DNA of 64,000 bases from JBGQOJ01 sp052119585 (GCF_052119585.1 NZ_JBGQOJ010000007.1:62001-126000), one strand, 5' to 3'. Counted from the first letter of the stretch, positions 17,840-29,033 are shown. Notes: generated from the sequence alone by a model not told the origin. A program made the numbers and translations.

Positions 17840-18154
17840 ATGCGCCGCGCAATTGTTGTGTTCAGTCTTTTGACCGGCCTTGCCGGATGCGGCGATTTTC
17901 CCGAGCTGGAAAACAGCGCAAGCGCACGCGCGGCGGATTACCCCGAATTGCTGCCGATCGACGGGTTGTTGGCGCAGGCAGAGGGCGCGCAGATCACCCC
18001 CGACACCGTTGAAAGTCTGGACGCGCGGATCGCCCGCCTGAAGGCGGCGGCAGAGGCGCTGAGCGTTCCGGTGATCGATGCGGATGCGATGGACCGCCTG
18101 CACGACCAGATCGACACCGGGGAGAGCGGCACAGAGCCTTCGGCAGACAACTGA
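17840..18154 (+). CDS. small predicted lipoprotein of unknown function
   Basis: 104 residues from the ATG at 17840. The N-terminus is a lipoprotein signal: MRR, hydrophobic stretch, then LAGC with Cys17 as the lipid site. The rest is Ala/Asp/Glu-rich with a predicted helix (ESLDARIARLKAAAEALS). No known domain. It lies between a divergent tetR and the downstream hom gene (76 bp gap). Confidence 0.7.
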   Translation: MRRAIVVFSLLTGLAGCGDFPELENSASARAADYPELLPIDGLLAQAEGAQITPDTVESLDARIARLKAAAEALSVPVIDADAMDRLHDQIDTGESGTEPSADN

Positions 18155-18230
18155 TGCGCGGATGCGTTGCAGGTGGGGACGGAACCCGCTAACAGGGCGA
18201 TAATGATCGCGAAACGACGGAGTCTGCCCC

Positions 18231-19517
18231 ATGTCCACCCCCTTGCGCCTTGGCATTGCCGGATTGGGAACCGTCGGAATCGGCGTTGTGAAAATCGTGC
18301 AGCAACATGCGGCGATGATTACCGCCCGCACCGGCCGCGAGGTTGTGATTACGGCCGTTTCCGCCCGTTCGCGCACCAAGAACCGCGATGCCGATCTGTC
18401 GGGGTATGCCTGGGAAGATGACCCCCTTGCCCTGGCCACGCGAGGCGATGTGGATATTTTCGTCGAGCTGATGGGCGGCAGCGATGGCCCCGCGCTGGAC
18501 GCGACGCGCGCCGCCATTGCCGCGGGCAAGGATGTGGTCACCGCGAACAAGGCCATGCTGGCGATCCACGGACAGGATCTTGCCGAGACAGCAGAGGCCG
18601 CAGGCCATGTGATCCGGTTCGAGGCGGCGGTCGCGGGGGGAATTCCCGTGGTCAAGGTGCTGACCGAAGGGTTGGCAGGCAACCGCATCAAGCGCGTGAT
18701 GGGCGTGATGAACGGCACCTGCAACTACATTCTGACGCGGATGGAATCGTCCGGCCTGCCCTATGGGGATGTTTTCGACGAGGCGGCGCAGCTTGGCTAT
18801 CTCGAGGCGGACCCGAACCTTGACGTGGGCGGCATTGACGCCGGTCACAAGCTGGCGCTTTTGGCGTCGGTCGCGTTCGGCACGCGCGTCAGTTTCGACG
18901 CAGTCGAACTGGAAGGCATCCAACGCATCTCGATCGAAGATATCCGGCAGGCTGCCGATATGGGGTTCAAGATCAAGCTATTGGGCGTGGCGCAGATGAC
19001 AGGGCGCGGGCTGGAACAGCGCATGTCGCCCTGCCTTGTGCCCGACGATAGCCCGCTGGGCCAGTTGCAGGGCGGCACCAATATGGTGGTGCTGGAAGGC
19101 GACAGCGTTGGCCAGATCGTTCTGCGCGGCGCGGGTGCGGGCATGGGGCCGACCGCCAGTGCCGTGATGTCCGACGTCATGGATATTGCCCGCGGCATCC
19201 GGGTGTCGACCTTTGGTCAGCCCGCCACAACGCTGGTGGCTGCGGTTTCGGCCAAGGCCAATGCGCCAGCCCCGTTCTATCTGCGGATGCAGCTTCTGGA
19301 CAAGCCCGGTGCGCTGGCCAAAATCGCGACGGCCCTGGGCGATGCGGGCATTTCGATTGACCGGATGCGCCAGTATGGCCACGAGAATTCATCCGCGCCG
19401 GTTCTGATCGTGACCCATAAGACCACCCGCGATGCGCTTGACCATGCCCTTGCCGGTTGCGCCACGACGGGTGTGCTGACGGGTGACCCCGTGGCGATCC
19501 GGATTGAAGCTGTCTAA
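18231..19517 (+). CDS. hom: homoserine dehydrogenase
   Basis: Reduces aspartate semialdehyde to homoserine for threonine and methionine synthesis. The 428-residue protein has the N-terminal nucleotide-binding motif (GIAGLGTVGIGVVKIVQQH), the signature KDVVTANKAMLA, GGIPVVKVLTEGLAGN and the catalytic region around NGTCNYIL, and ends with an ACT domain (from about residue 350), the usual site of threonine feedback inhibition. Length and domain order are typical. It is followed by glpX and recJ on the same strand. Confidence 0.97.
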   Translation: MSTPLRLGIAGLGTVGIGVVKIVQQHAAMITARTGREVVITAVSARSRTKNRDADLSGYAWEDDPLALATRGDVDIFVELMGGSDGPALDATRAAIAAGKDVVTANKAMLAIHGQDLAETAEAAGHVIRFEAAVAGGIPVVKVLTEGLAGNRIKRVMGVMNGTCNYILTRMESSGLPYGDVFDEAAQLGYLEADPNLDVGGIDAGHKLALLASVAFGTRVSFDAVELEGIQRISIEDIRQAADMGFKIKLLGVAQMTGRGLEQRMSPCLVPDDSPLGQLQGGTNMVVLEGDSVGQIVLRGAGAGMGPTASAVMSDVMDIARGIRVSTFGQPATTLVAAVSAKANAPAPFYLRMQLLDKPGALAKIATALGDAGISIDRMRQYGHENSSAPVLIVTHKTTRDALDHALAGCATTGVLTGDPVAIRIEAV

Positions 19518-19577
19518 GCGCCTGCCCTTTTTGCGCCCGCACAGGCGCTGTCAAATGACGATGAATAGGAAACCGAT

Positions 19578-20540
19578 ATGACCAAACTTGATTTCAATGA
19601 CCGCATGCTGTCGCTGGGTCTTGCCCGTGTGTCCGAGGCGGCCGCCCTTGCCAGCGCCAAGCTGATTGGCCGTGGCGACGAAAAGGCCGCAGATCAGGCC
19701 GCTGTCAACGCCATGCGCGAGCAGCTGAACCTGCTGGACATCGCAGGCGTCGTTGTGATCGGCGAAGGCGAGCGGGACGAGGCCCCGATGCTGTACATCG
19801 GCGAGGAAGTCGGCACCGGCAACGGCCCGGGCGTGGATATCGCGCTTGACCCGCTGGAAGGCACGACGCTGACCGCCAAGGACATGCCGAATGCATTGAC
19901 CGTGATCGCCATGGGCCCGCGCGGGTCGATGCTGCACGCGCCTGACGTCTATATGGACAAGTTGGCCATCGGGCCGGGCTTTCCCGTGGATACGGTGACC
20001 CTAAGCATGAGCCCCGCCGAGCGGGTGGCCGCACTGGCAAAGGCCAAGGCCTGCGATGCGACCGATATCACGGTCTGCGTGCTGGAACGGCCCCGCCACG
20101 AGGAGTTGATCGAAGAGCTGCGCCGCACCGGTGCGGCGATCCGCCTGATTACCGATGGCGATGTCGCCGGCGTCATGCATTGCGCCGAGGCCGGAATTAC
20201 CGGCATCGACATGTATATGGGGTCTGGCGGGGCACCAGAGGGTGTATTGGCCGCAGCCGCGTTGAAATGCATGGGCGGGCAGTTCTATGGCCGCCTGTTG
20301 TTCCGCAACGACGACGAGCGGGGCCGGGCACGCAAGGCCGGCATCACCGATTTCGACAGGATTTACACCCGCGACGAACTGGTGACACAGGACGTCATCT
20401 TTGCGGCCACCGGGGTGACCGACGGGTCGATCGTTGCCGGGATCAAGCGCGAAGTGGGGTATATGACCGCCGAGACGATCCTGATGCGCTCGAAAACCGG
20501 ATCGGTGCGCCGGATGATCTATCGCAACCCGACCAAGTAA
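19578..20540 (+). CDS. glpX: class II fructose-1,6-bisphosphatase
   Basis: Dephosphorylates fructose 1,6-bisphosphate in gluconeogenesis. The 320-residue sequence carries the class II motifs VVIGEGERDEAPMLY and the metal-binding DPLEGTTLTAKD. Full family length. The hom-glpX-recJ order suggests a loose operon (60 and 96 bp gaps). Confidence 0.97.
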   Translation: MTKLDFNDRMLSLGLARVSEAAALASAKLIGRGDEKAADQAAVNAMREQLNLLDIAGVVVIGEGERDEAPMLYIGEEVGTGNGPGVDIALDPLEGTTLTAKDMPNALTVIAMGPRGSMLHAPDVYMDKLAIGPGFPVDTVTLSMSPAERVAALAKAKACDATDITVCVLERPRHEELIEELRRTGAAIRLITDGDVAGVMHCAEAGITGIDMYMGSGGAPEGVLAAAALKCMGGQFYGRLLFRNDDERGRARKAGITDFDRIYTRDELVTQDVIFAATGVTDGSIVAGIKREVGYMTAETILMRSKTGSVRRMIYRNPTK

Positions 20541-20636
20541 CGGCATGGCAGCCGCGCTGATCCTGACCGACACCCAGCACGTCGGCGTCCTGCCGGACGG
20601 ACCGCTTGCGGCGGCGAGCCGTCGGACGGGGATACC

Positions 20637-22382
<1,746 letters not shown>

Positions 22383-22458
22383 AATAACCGTCACAATTCG
22401 AAAAAATACTCTTGCGCGTCGCGCGCACTTTGCCTAATTAGCCCCCACACGCTGTGAT

Positions 22459-22533
22459 GGCCCGTTCGTCTATCGGTTAGGACGTCAGGTTTTCAACCTG
22501 AAAAGAGGGGTTCAACTCCCCTACGGGCTGCCA
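22459..22533 (+). tRNA. tRNA-Glu (anticodon TTC)
   Basis: Cloverleaf can be drawn: acceptor GGCCCGT with ACGGGCT (first pair G-U), anticodon stem TCAGG/CCTGA with loop TTTTCAA giving anticodon TTC, T-arm AGGGG/CCCCT with TTCAACT, and an encoded CCA at 22531-22533. It lies between recJ and the lacI-type regulator gene. Confidence 0.97.
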
Positions 22534-22685
22534 CAGTGTGTATAATCCCCATACATATCAAACAGTCTCATTTGCAGTCACCCCGCGTCGTCAGGGGTTT
22601 GGAACGCTGTCTTGGTTTCTTTTGACATTCGCGACCGCGTCGGCAGCACTGCGGCATAGCCAACCGGCAAAAGCACGCAGTTGCC

Positions 22686-22705
22686 TTTTGCAACCTGTTG
22701 CAAAA
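22686..22705. promoter_or_regulatory. LacI-family operator upstream of the regulator gene
   Basis: TTTTGCAACCTGTTGCAAAA is a perfect inverted repeat (9-bp arms, 2-bp centre), 78 bp before the LacI-type gene at 22783. It matches the palindrome at 27020-27037 in front of the catabolic genes except at the centre. Both have the centre-symmetric TTGCAA-type arms typical of LacI/GalR operators, so autoregulation by the neighbouring gene product is likely. Confidence 0.8.
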
Positions 22706-22782
22706 ACGGGAGCTATCTTTTTGCATGCCCCGAAGAACTTCGCTAGAACAACGCATACGTTACCAGACGGGCGGCCATCCCC

Positions 22783-23781
22783 ATGACACCAACCCTGAAA
22801 GATGTCGCCGCACACGCAGGGGTTTCGCGCTCTGCGGTGTCACGCACATTCACCGACGGGGCCTCTGTTTCCCCGAAAATGCGCAAAAAGGTCGAAAAGG
22901 CCGCGGCAGAGCTGGGATACAGCCCTAATTTTCTGGCGCGAAGCCTGACCACGCGGCGCACGAAGCTGATCGGTCTGGTGTCCAACAACTTTCACAACCC
23001 GATTTTCCTCGAGGTCTTTGACCTTTTCACGCGCGGGTTGCAGGACCGTGGGTTGCGGCCCCTTCTGGTCAATCTCAGCAATGAAACCGATCCCGATCAT
23101 TCGGTCAAAATGCTGACCCAGTATTCGGTTGACGGGGTGATCGTGGCGTCCTCGACGCTGCCGCCCGCATTTTCAAAAGCATTCCGTGACAAGCAGATAC
23201 CGGTCGTCAATACGTTTGGTCGCTATGCCAGCAGCCCCGATGTTCATGTGGTCGGAATCGATAATGTCGAAGCGGGCCGCATCGCCGCGCGCGCACTGGT
23301 CGCACGCGGATACACGCGGGTGGCCTTCCTTGGTGGACCCGAAGACGCAACCTCGACACAAGACAGGCGACAGGGCTTCAAGGAAGAAATCGCCCGACAC
23401 GCATCCGTCGCATCGACCGATTCCTTTGCCAGCGCATACTCATTCCATGCCGGCCGCACCGAGATGCTGCGACTGCTGGAAACCGGCCATGCCCAAGGGT
23501 ATTTCTGCGGCGATGATGTGCTTTCCATCGGGGCGCTGAGCGCAATCAAGGATGCGGGTCTGCGTGTCCCGGAGGATATCGGGATTATCGGCCTGAATGA
23601 TATGGAGATGGCAGGTTGGGAAAATATCGCGCTGACAACGATCAAACAGCCCATCAAGGAAATCATTGATGCGTCGGTGGACCTGATGGTTGCGATGCTG
23701 GAAGATCCGGACCGCTATCCCGAGGCCCGGCTCTTTGCGTGTCGTGTGATCGAGCGGGGGACGCTGCCCCCCCGCATCTAG
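22783..23781 (+). CDS. LacI family transcriptional regulator
   Basis: 332-residue sugar-responsive regulator. The N-terminal LacI helix-turn-helix reads TLKDVAAHAGVSRSAVSRTF with the hinge helix region near residue 50 (AELGYSPNFLARSL), followed by a periplasmic-binding-protein-like effector domain. Two palindromes in the window are its likely operators. Its stop codon shares a 4-bp CTAG with the stop of the convergent oxidoreductase gene. The neighbouring genes suggest it senses a cyclitol or derived sugar acid (inference). Confidence 0.93.
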   Translation: MTPTLKDVAAHAGVSRSAVSRTFTDGASVSPKMRKKVEKAAAELGYSPNFLARSLTTRRTKLIGLVSNNFHNPIFLEVFDLFTRGLQDRGLRPLLVNLSNETDPDHSVKMLTQYSVDGVIVASSTLPPAFSKAFRDKQIPVVNTFGRYASSPDVHVVGIDNVEAGRIAARALVARGYTRVAFLGGPEDATSTQDRRQGFKEEIARHASVASTDSFASAYSFHAGRTEMLRLLETGHAQGYFCGDDVLSIGALSAIKDAGLRVPEDIGIIGLNDMEMAGWENIALTTIKQPIKEIIDASVDLMVAMLEDPDRYPEARLFACRVIERGTLPPRI

Positions 23782-24935
23782 CGGAACATCGGCGGGCGGG
23801 CGTCGGTCCATTCCCCGTTTGCCTTGCCGCTTTTTGCAACCGCAAAGACCGCAGCCATTGATCGCAGCCCGTCTTCGGCGCGCGGATAAAGATTGGCCGC
23901 AGGGTCCATCGGGCGCCCTTCCTTGCGGGCCCGTATCGCCTCTGACAGATCCGAGTAGATGTTGGCAAAGGCCAGCGGCATACCTTCGGCGTGGCCAACC
24001 GTGACGCGCGATGTGCGGTCCGCCTCTGGCGACAGATTGCCTTCGCCGCGTTCGATGATTTGCAACCGCTGCCCAAGAGGCATGTAGAACAACTGGTTCG
24101 GTTGTTCCTGCGCCCACCGCAGCCCCCCGGTTTCGCCAAAGACCTGAAGGGTCAAACCATGCTGGCGCCCGATCGCAATCGACGACGTCCAAAGCCGCCC
24201 GACGGTGCCACCATCCATGCGGAAGTTGACCATCGCGTCATCCTCCAGCACCCGAACGTCAATGCAGGACACGGTATCTGCCGACAGTTTTGTTACGTCC
24301 TGACCTGTCACGAAGGACGCCATGTGCATGGCATGGATGCCGCAATCCGCAAATTGCGCCGACACCCCTGCCTGCGCCGGATCATAGCGCCAGCGCACCC
24401 TCGGGTTATCGGCATCGGCGGCATCGGCGTGATGGCCGTGGGCGAATTCGGCTTTGACAAGACGCACTCTGCCGATGTCCCCCCGCGCGACCATGGCCCG
24501 CATGTGCCGCACAAGAGAATAGCCAGTGTACCCATAATTCACCGCGCAGATATTGCCGGTGGATCTGGCGATTTTCACGATTTCCTCACCCTCTTCCACG
24601 GTCATTGTCATCGGCTTTTCACACAGAACATGAAAGCCGCCCTCAAGGTAAGCCTTTGTAATCTCAAAGTGACTGGCGTTCGGCGTCGCCACCGTAACAA
24701 GATCGACAGGGTCATCGCGCCGCATCTCTGCGTTCAGCATTTCGCGCCAATCACCGTAAGCGCGATCCGCCGGCAGACCCAGGCGCTGACCATATTCGCG
24801 GCCCGCATCCGGACGGTGATCCAGCGCCCCTGCGGTGAACTCGAAAAGACCGTCAAGGCCGGATCCAAGGCGGTGCGCTGGCCCGATCTGGCTTCCTTCG
24901 CCCCCCCCGATCATCCCCCATTTCAGCTTTGTCAT
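23778..24935 (-). CDS. Gfo/Idh/MocA family oxidoreductase (1)
   Basis: 385-residue NAD(P)-dependent sugar or cyclitol dehydrogenase. The N-terminus WGMIGGGEGSQIGPAHRLG is the nucleotide-binding motif; VLCEKPMTMT near residue 110 is the family EKP signature with the catalytic Lys. Last gene of a three-gene minus-strand group (second oxidoreductase, TIM-barrel isomerase, this gene) that is headed by a LacI-type operator. Substrate is unknown; inositol, inosose or a keto-sugar is suggested by the iolB/iolC-like genes opposite. Confidence 0.88.
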   Translation of the reverse strand: MTKLKWGMIGGGEGSQIGPAHRLGSGLDGLFEFTAGALDHRPDAGREYGQRLGLPADRAYGDWREMLNAEMRRDDPVDLVTVATPNASHFEITKAYLEGGFHVLCEKPMTMTVEEGEEIVKIARSTGNICAVNYGYTGYSLVRHMRAMVARGDIGRVRLVKAEFAHGHHADAADADNPRVRWRYDPAQAGVSAQFADCGIHAMHMASFVTGQDVTKLSADTVSCIDVRVLEDDAMVNFRMDGGTVGRLWTSSIAIGRQHGLTLQVFGETGGLRWAQEQPNQLFYMPLGQRLQIIERGEGNLSPEADRTSRVTVGHAEGMPLAFANIYSDLSEAIRARKEGRPMDPAANLYPRAEDGLRSMAAVFAVAKSGKANGEWTDARPPMFR

Positions 24936-24984
24936 CGTCGTTCTTTCTTTTCCATATGTCAGGTGACGCCTCTTGCGTCAAAAA

Positions 24985-25875
24985 TCAAAAGCCGATCGAC
25001 TTCAGATACTCTCGGTTAGCTTTTGCGTCTTCTTGCGGTGTGCCGGGCATTGCGGGGTCACAGTCTTGCTCGACCGTACACCAGCCGTCAAACCCGTGAT
25101 CGACCAACAGGTTTCGAACCGCCGAAAAATCAACATCGCCCTGACCAAGATTGCAGAACACCCCCTGCCCGCATGCCTTGTAAAAGTCGGTTCTGTTTGC
25201 GACCACGTCAGCCTTCACAACGGGATTGATATCCTTGAAGTGCATATAGCTGATCCGGTCCATGTGCCGCGTCATGAAAGCAACAGGATCAAACCCCGCA
25301 TAGGAGTGGTGCCCGGTATCAAAACAGATCTTCAGAATGCTTTCATCGACTTCTGAAAGGAGGCGCTCCAGCTCTGGTTCAAAATCCATGAAGCCGCCCG
25401 CATGGGCGTGGATGCCGACGGTCAGCCCGTAGTCCTCGGACCCCATCCTTGCGATGGTCGCGATCCGGTCTCTGAATCCAGCCCATTCAGCGGTGTCCAT
25501 CTGCTCGGCTTCGGATGCGCGACCGGCGGTGGCCGCGCGACGTGGTGCGATGCTGTCGATCAACACCAGATGCTGCGCGCCGTGGGCCACCAACGCCTTG
25601 CACGTCCGCACCGAGGCATCCATGACATCCCCCCACATCGCAGGATCATGAAACGCGCGGAACACAACGCCACCGATGAGTTCCAGATCGCGCGCGGCCA
25701 GTGCGGGGGCCAGCACGGCGGGGTCTTCTGGCATATACCCGATCGGGCCCAGCTCGATCCCGGTGTATCCCGCGCCGGCGCATTGGTCCAAAACGGCCTC
25801 CCATGTCGGATAGGACGGGTCGCTTGCAAATTCGATCCCCCAGGAACAGGGGGCATTTCCGATCTTGATGGTCAT
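24985..25875 (-). CDS. sugar phosphate isomerase/epimerase family protein (IolE-like TIM barrel)
   Basis: 296-residue AP-endonuclease-type TIM barrel. The N-terminus KIGNAPCSWGIEF is typical of the IolE (inosose dehydratase) and related 2-keto-sugar isomerase branch; later motifs include HAGGFMDFEPE, CFDTGHHSYAG and YMHFKDINP, which carry the usual metal-binding His, Asp and Glu. The start at 25875 gives the typical N-terminus. IolE function is possible, but the same fold includes epimerases for other keto-sugars, so only the family is certain. It is 19 bp after the upstream oxidoreductase gene. Confidence 0.85.
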   Translation of the reverse strand: MTIKIGNAPCSWGIEFASDPSYPTWEAVLDQCAGAGYTGIELGPIGYMPEDPAVLAPALAARDLELIGGVVFRAFHDPAMWGDVMDASVRTCKALVAHGAQHLVLIDSIAPRRAATAGRASEAEQMDTAEWAGFRDRIATIARMGSEDYGLTVGIHAHAGGFMDFEPELERLLSEVDESILKICFDTGHHSYAGFDPVAFMTRHMDRISYMHFKDINPVVKADVVANRTDFYKACGQGVFCNLGQGDVDFSAVRNLLVDHGFDGWCTVEQDCDPAMPGTPQEDAKANREYLKSIGF

Positions 25876-25894
25876 GTTTATGCCTTTCGCAGTG

Positions 25895-26992
25895 TCACAG
25901 TGACGCGACATCCACCCATGATTTTCCGCGCGACGACACAAGGGCGGCGGCGATGACTTGGTTCACGGCCATACCATCGGCAAAGGTCGGCCAGACAGGG
26001 GTTCGTGTTTCAATCGCCCGCAAGAAATCCCGCGCTTCGATGATGATTTGGTCCTGATAGCCGGTGCCGTGCCCCGGACCCTGACAGAAAGCGGCGTAAT
26101 CGGGGTGCGCGGGGCCGATCAGGATCTTGCGAAAGCCCCGCGTTGCCTCGGGATCGTCCGCACAATAAAGCCAGATCGCATTCTGATCCTCCTGATCGAA
26201 ACGGATCGCCCCCCTTGTCCCTGTCACCTCATAGGCGTAACCCATTTTTCGTCCGTGACTGATGCGGCTGAAATACATCTGCCCCATGGCACCGTTTTCG
26301 AAACGGCACATCATCTGCCCGTGGTCGTCATTGGTGACGGGGCCACCGGGGCGCGTTTTATGCACGGTTTCGATCTCTGCAACAAGCGAGGATATCGGCC
26401 CGATCAGCGCCAAAGCGCCATTGATCATATGGGGCGCAAGGTCACCCATCGTGCCGTTTGCATCCCCGTCGGTGCGCCAGTTGGCAGGGCTGTCAGGGTT
26501 GGCAAGGAAGTCCTCTGTGTGCTCGCCCCTGAACCACGTCACATCACCGATGGTGCCGTCCGCGATCAGCTTGCGGGCGAATTGGCTGGCGGGCGTGCGA
26601 ATATAGTTGAACCCCGTCATGCTGACCTGACCGCAGGCGGCAGCCACCATGGCGCGGCTGTCGTCCAGCGACGCGCCCAGCGGCTTTTCGCAGAACACCG
26701 GCTTGTTCAACGCAAAGGCCGCCTCGGCAATGGCGCGATGCGTGCCCTGCGGCGAGGCGATGATGATCGCCTCGACCAGCGGGTCCTGCACCAGATCCTG
26801 CCAGCGGTCCGTTCCGCGCGCAAAACCATAGGCGGCGCGGTATGTCTCTGCCGACTTGGCCGAAGTGGCGCACACCATTTCCAGATGGGGTCGCAGCGCG
26901 GTATTGAATACAGCACCCACGGCCGACATGGCAACCGCATGGGCCTTGCCCATATAGCCACCACCGACGATGCCGATACCTATTCTTGTCAT
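25895..26992 (-). CDS. Gfo/Idh/MocA family oxidoreductase (2)
   Basis: 365-residue NAD(P)-dependent dehydrogenase, first gene of the minus-strand group. The nucleotide-binding motif GIGIVGGGYMGKAHAVAMSA opens the protein and the catalytic signature VFCEKPLGASLDDS lies near residue 100. The ATG at 26992 is preferred; an ATG at 27004 would add four residues but has its AAAGGG too close. The operator at 27020-27037 lies 28 bp upstream, so the LacI-type regulator probably blocks this promoter. Inositol dehydrogenase-like by context; substrate not determined. Confidence 0.88.
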   Translation of the reverse strand: MTRIGIGIVGGGYMGKAHAVAMSAVGAVFNTALRPHLEMVCATSAKSAETYRAAYGFARGTDRWQDLVQDPLVEAIIIASPQGTHRAIAEAAFALNKPVFCEKPLGASLDDSRAMVAAACGQVSMTGFNYIRTPASQFARKLIADGTIGDVTWFRGEHTEDFLANPDSPANWRTDGDANGTMGDLAPHMINGALALIGPISSLVAEIETVHKTRPGGPVTNDDHGQMMCRFENGAMGQMYFSRISHGRKMGYAYEVTGTRGAIRFDQEDQNAIWLYCADDPEATRGFRKILIGPAHPDYAAFCQGPGHGTGYQDQIIIEARDFLRAIETRTPVWPTFADGMAVNQVIAAALVSSRGKSWVDVASL

Positions 26993-27019
26993 GCTGGCTT
27001 TCATCCCTTTGAAATTTGG

Positions 27020-27037
27020 TTTGCAACCGGTTGCAAA
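27020..27037. promoter_or_regulatory. LacI-family operator in front of the catabolic genes
   Basis: TTTGCAACCGGTTGCAAA is a perfect 18-bp palindrome between the divergent oxidoreductase (26992) and PfkB-kinase (27201) genes. It shares its arms with the palindrome at 22686-22705 upstream of the LacI-type gene, 4.3 kb away. Confidence 0.85.
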
Positions 27038-27200
27038 ACAGGTAACCTGAGTCCCGGAACCGCGCAAGCGGCAATGACTTGAATTCGGGGACCCGACTAT
27101 AGGTTTGAAGACGACGGCAGCATGACCCACCCGACGATCCCGATGCAATCATCCAGGAGCTGCGGCGGCACGGCCAAAGCGGCAACACAGAAGGCCGAAC

Positions 27201-28184
27201 ATGAAGGATATGATAGCACGCATCAGGCAAAACCGCTTTTTGGTTGTGGGCCGCGTCGGGATGGACCTGTTCCCTGATCCGGGCATCGCGACCGAGGATG
27301 CCGCGCATTTCACCGCCGATATGGGTGGCTCGTCTGCCAATATCGCGGCGGGCCTTGTCAAGCTGGGCGCGCAAGCTGCCCTTGTCACCTGTGTGTCCGA
27401 CGACGCGGTCGGACGGTTCTGTGTGAACAAACTGCGGCACTACGGCGTTGATACCGCCTATGTCAAAGCTGTCGGCGGCGAGGCGCGCAATTCTCTTGCG
27501 CTGTATGAAAGCCGCGTTGTCGGGCATCAGTCGGTGATCTACCGCAACGGTGCCGCAGACTTTGAAATGACCGAAGCCGATGTCGAACAGGTTGACTATG
27601 ACCGTTTCAGCGTGCTGGTCGCGGCAGGCACCGTCTTTGCTGCGGAACCGTCGCGCAGCGCCTGTTTCAGGGCATTCGAACTGGCCCATGCCGCAGGTTT
27701 GCCGATAATTTTCGACGTTGACTACCGCCCGTATTCCTGGCCCTCGGCGCGGGTCGCCGAACAGGTCTTGTCCCGTGCGGGCGCCCTTGCCGATGTGATC
27801 GTCGGCAACGATGACGAGTTCGGCTTTATGGCGGGTGGCAAAGACAAAGGCCTTGCAAAAGCCCGCGACCTCGCCGCGACAACGGCAAGCATCGTTGTCT
27901 ACAAAATGGGGGAACACGGTGCCATTTCCATCACGGCCGACGGCGAGATGCGTACAGGGATTTTCCCTGTCGCGGCCCTTAAACCCACGGGCGCGGGCGA
28001 CAGCTTTATGGCGGGGCTGCTCTCGTCCATGGGGGCCGGGCACGGCCTGGAATCCGCCATTCTGCGCGGATCGGCCTGTGCGGCGATCGTGGTTGCCAGG
28101 CCGGGCTGCGCGCCTGCGATGCCCACCGCAAACGATCTGGAACGATTTCTTGCCGAACATACCGGCCCAACGGACGCCACCTAA
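27201..28184 (+). CDS. iolC: PfkB family sugar kinase, probable 5-dehydro-2-deoxygluconokinase
   Basis: 327-residue kinase. The PfkB features are present: an N-terminal FLVVGRVGMDLFPDPG, MGGSSANIAAGLVKLGA near residue 47, and the ATP/catalytic signature KPTGAGDSFMAGLLSS near residue 265 with the general-base Asp. In the inositol pathway IolC phosphorylates 2-deoxy-5-keto-gluconate. The assignment to IolC relies on sequence style plus the directly following iolB and class II aldolase genes (9 and -4 bp). First gene of the plus-strand operon. Confidence 0.88.
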   Translation: MKDMIARIRQNRFLVVGRVGMDLFPDPGIATEDAAHFTADMGGSSANIAAGLVKLGAQAALVTCVSDDAVGRFCVNKLRHYGVDTAYVKAVGGEARNSLALYESRVVGHQSVIYRNGAADFEMTEADVEQVDYDRFSVLVAAGTVFAAEPSRSACFRAFELAHAAGLPIIFDVDYRPYSWPSARVAEQVLSRAGALADVIVGNDDEFGFMAGGKDKGLAKARDLAATTASIVVYKMGEHGAISITADGEMRTGIFPVAALKPTGAGDSFMAGLLSSMGAGHGLESAILRGSACAAIVVARPGCAPAMPTANDLERFLAEHTGPTDAT

Positions 28185-28193
28185 GGAAACCTC

Positions 28194-29033
28194 ATGCATA
28201 TCGCCCCTCATGACAATCAAAACAAACCCATTGTGGACGTGGATGATGCGACGGTGCCGCTCACCTATTTCAACATCGTCAAACTGAAGGCCGGCGAGGC
28301 GTTTGAATACCGGGTGCCGGGCTATGAAACCTGCATCGTGCCTGCCACGGGAACCGTCGATGTCGATGTCGAAGGCGCGCATTTTGCCGCGCTCGGCAAT
28401 CGCGGCCTTGATGTCTGGGACGGCGAGCCCGAGGGCGTTTATGTGCCGGTCGGGGCCAAAGTCACCATCGTGTGCACCCGCGACACCGAGACATTCATCG
28501 CAGGCGCCAGATACGGTAAGGTGCTTGACCCGTTCGACGTGCGCAGCGCCGAACTGGACAAGGTGCAATACGGTTCTGACGACACCAAAACCCACCGAAA
28601 GATCAAGCATATTCTGGGCCAGAAACATCACGGCAAAGTGGGGCGCCTGCTGGTGTCAGAGCTATTTACCGTCGGTCAGGGCGGCTGGTCCGGCTTTCCC
28701 ACCCACAAGCACGACACCGACAACCTGCCTCACGAGACCCGCCATGACGAGACCTATAATTTCCGTTTCAAACCCAACCACGGCTCTGGCGTGCAAATCT
28801 TGCAGCGCGAAGAGGGCAAGCCGGGGGATGCCTATCAACTGATGGACCGCTCTACGATATGCATCGACAAAGGCTATCACCCCTGCGCCGTGATGCCCGG
28901 ATATGAGATGTATTACTTCACCATTCTGGGCGGCTTGACCCAACGCAGCCTGGTCCAGTTTTTTCAGCCGACCCATGCCTATCAAATTGAAACGATCCCC
29001 GGAATCAAAGACATGGTGGCCAAATTCAAATGA
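28194..29033 (+). CDS. iolB: 5-deoxy-glucuronate isomerase
   Basis: 279-residue bicupin that converts 5-deoxy-glucuronate to 2-deoxy-5-keto-gluconate. The family metal-site segment is clear: THKHDTDNLPHETRHDETYN around residues 165-185, and a C-terminal HPCAVMPGYEMYYF. A good ribosome binding site (AAGGAAAC) precedes the ATG. It overlaps the next gene by 4 bp (ATGA), so the kinase, isomerase and aldolase are co-translated. Confidence 0.95.
   Translation: MHIAPHDNQNKPIVDVDDATVPLTYFNIVKLKAGEAFEYRVPGYETCIVPATGTVDVDVEGAHFAALGNRGLDVWDGEPEGVYVPVGAKVTIVCTRDTETFIAGARYGKVLDPFDVRSAELDKVQYGSDDTKTHRKIKHILGQKHHGKVGRLLVSELFTVGQGGWSGFPTHKHDTDNLPHETRHDETYNFRFKPNHGSGVQILQREEGKPGDAYQLMDRSTICIDKGYHPCAVMPGYEMYYFTILGGLTQRSLVQFFQPTHAYQIETIPGIKDMVAKFK

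Noticed and set aside
23831..23850. TTTGCAACCGCAAA-like sequence inside the oxidoreductase gene
   Set aside because: Only one full half-site of the LacI-type palindrome; it lies in coding sequence near the 3' end and lacks the GTTGCAAA arm.
26544..28631. Minus-strand open frame of 695 codons opposite iolC/iolB
   Set aside because: It runs across the divergent promoter and operator and then overlaps a clear oxidoreductase in another frame; composition is that of an antisense shadow.
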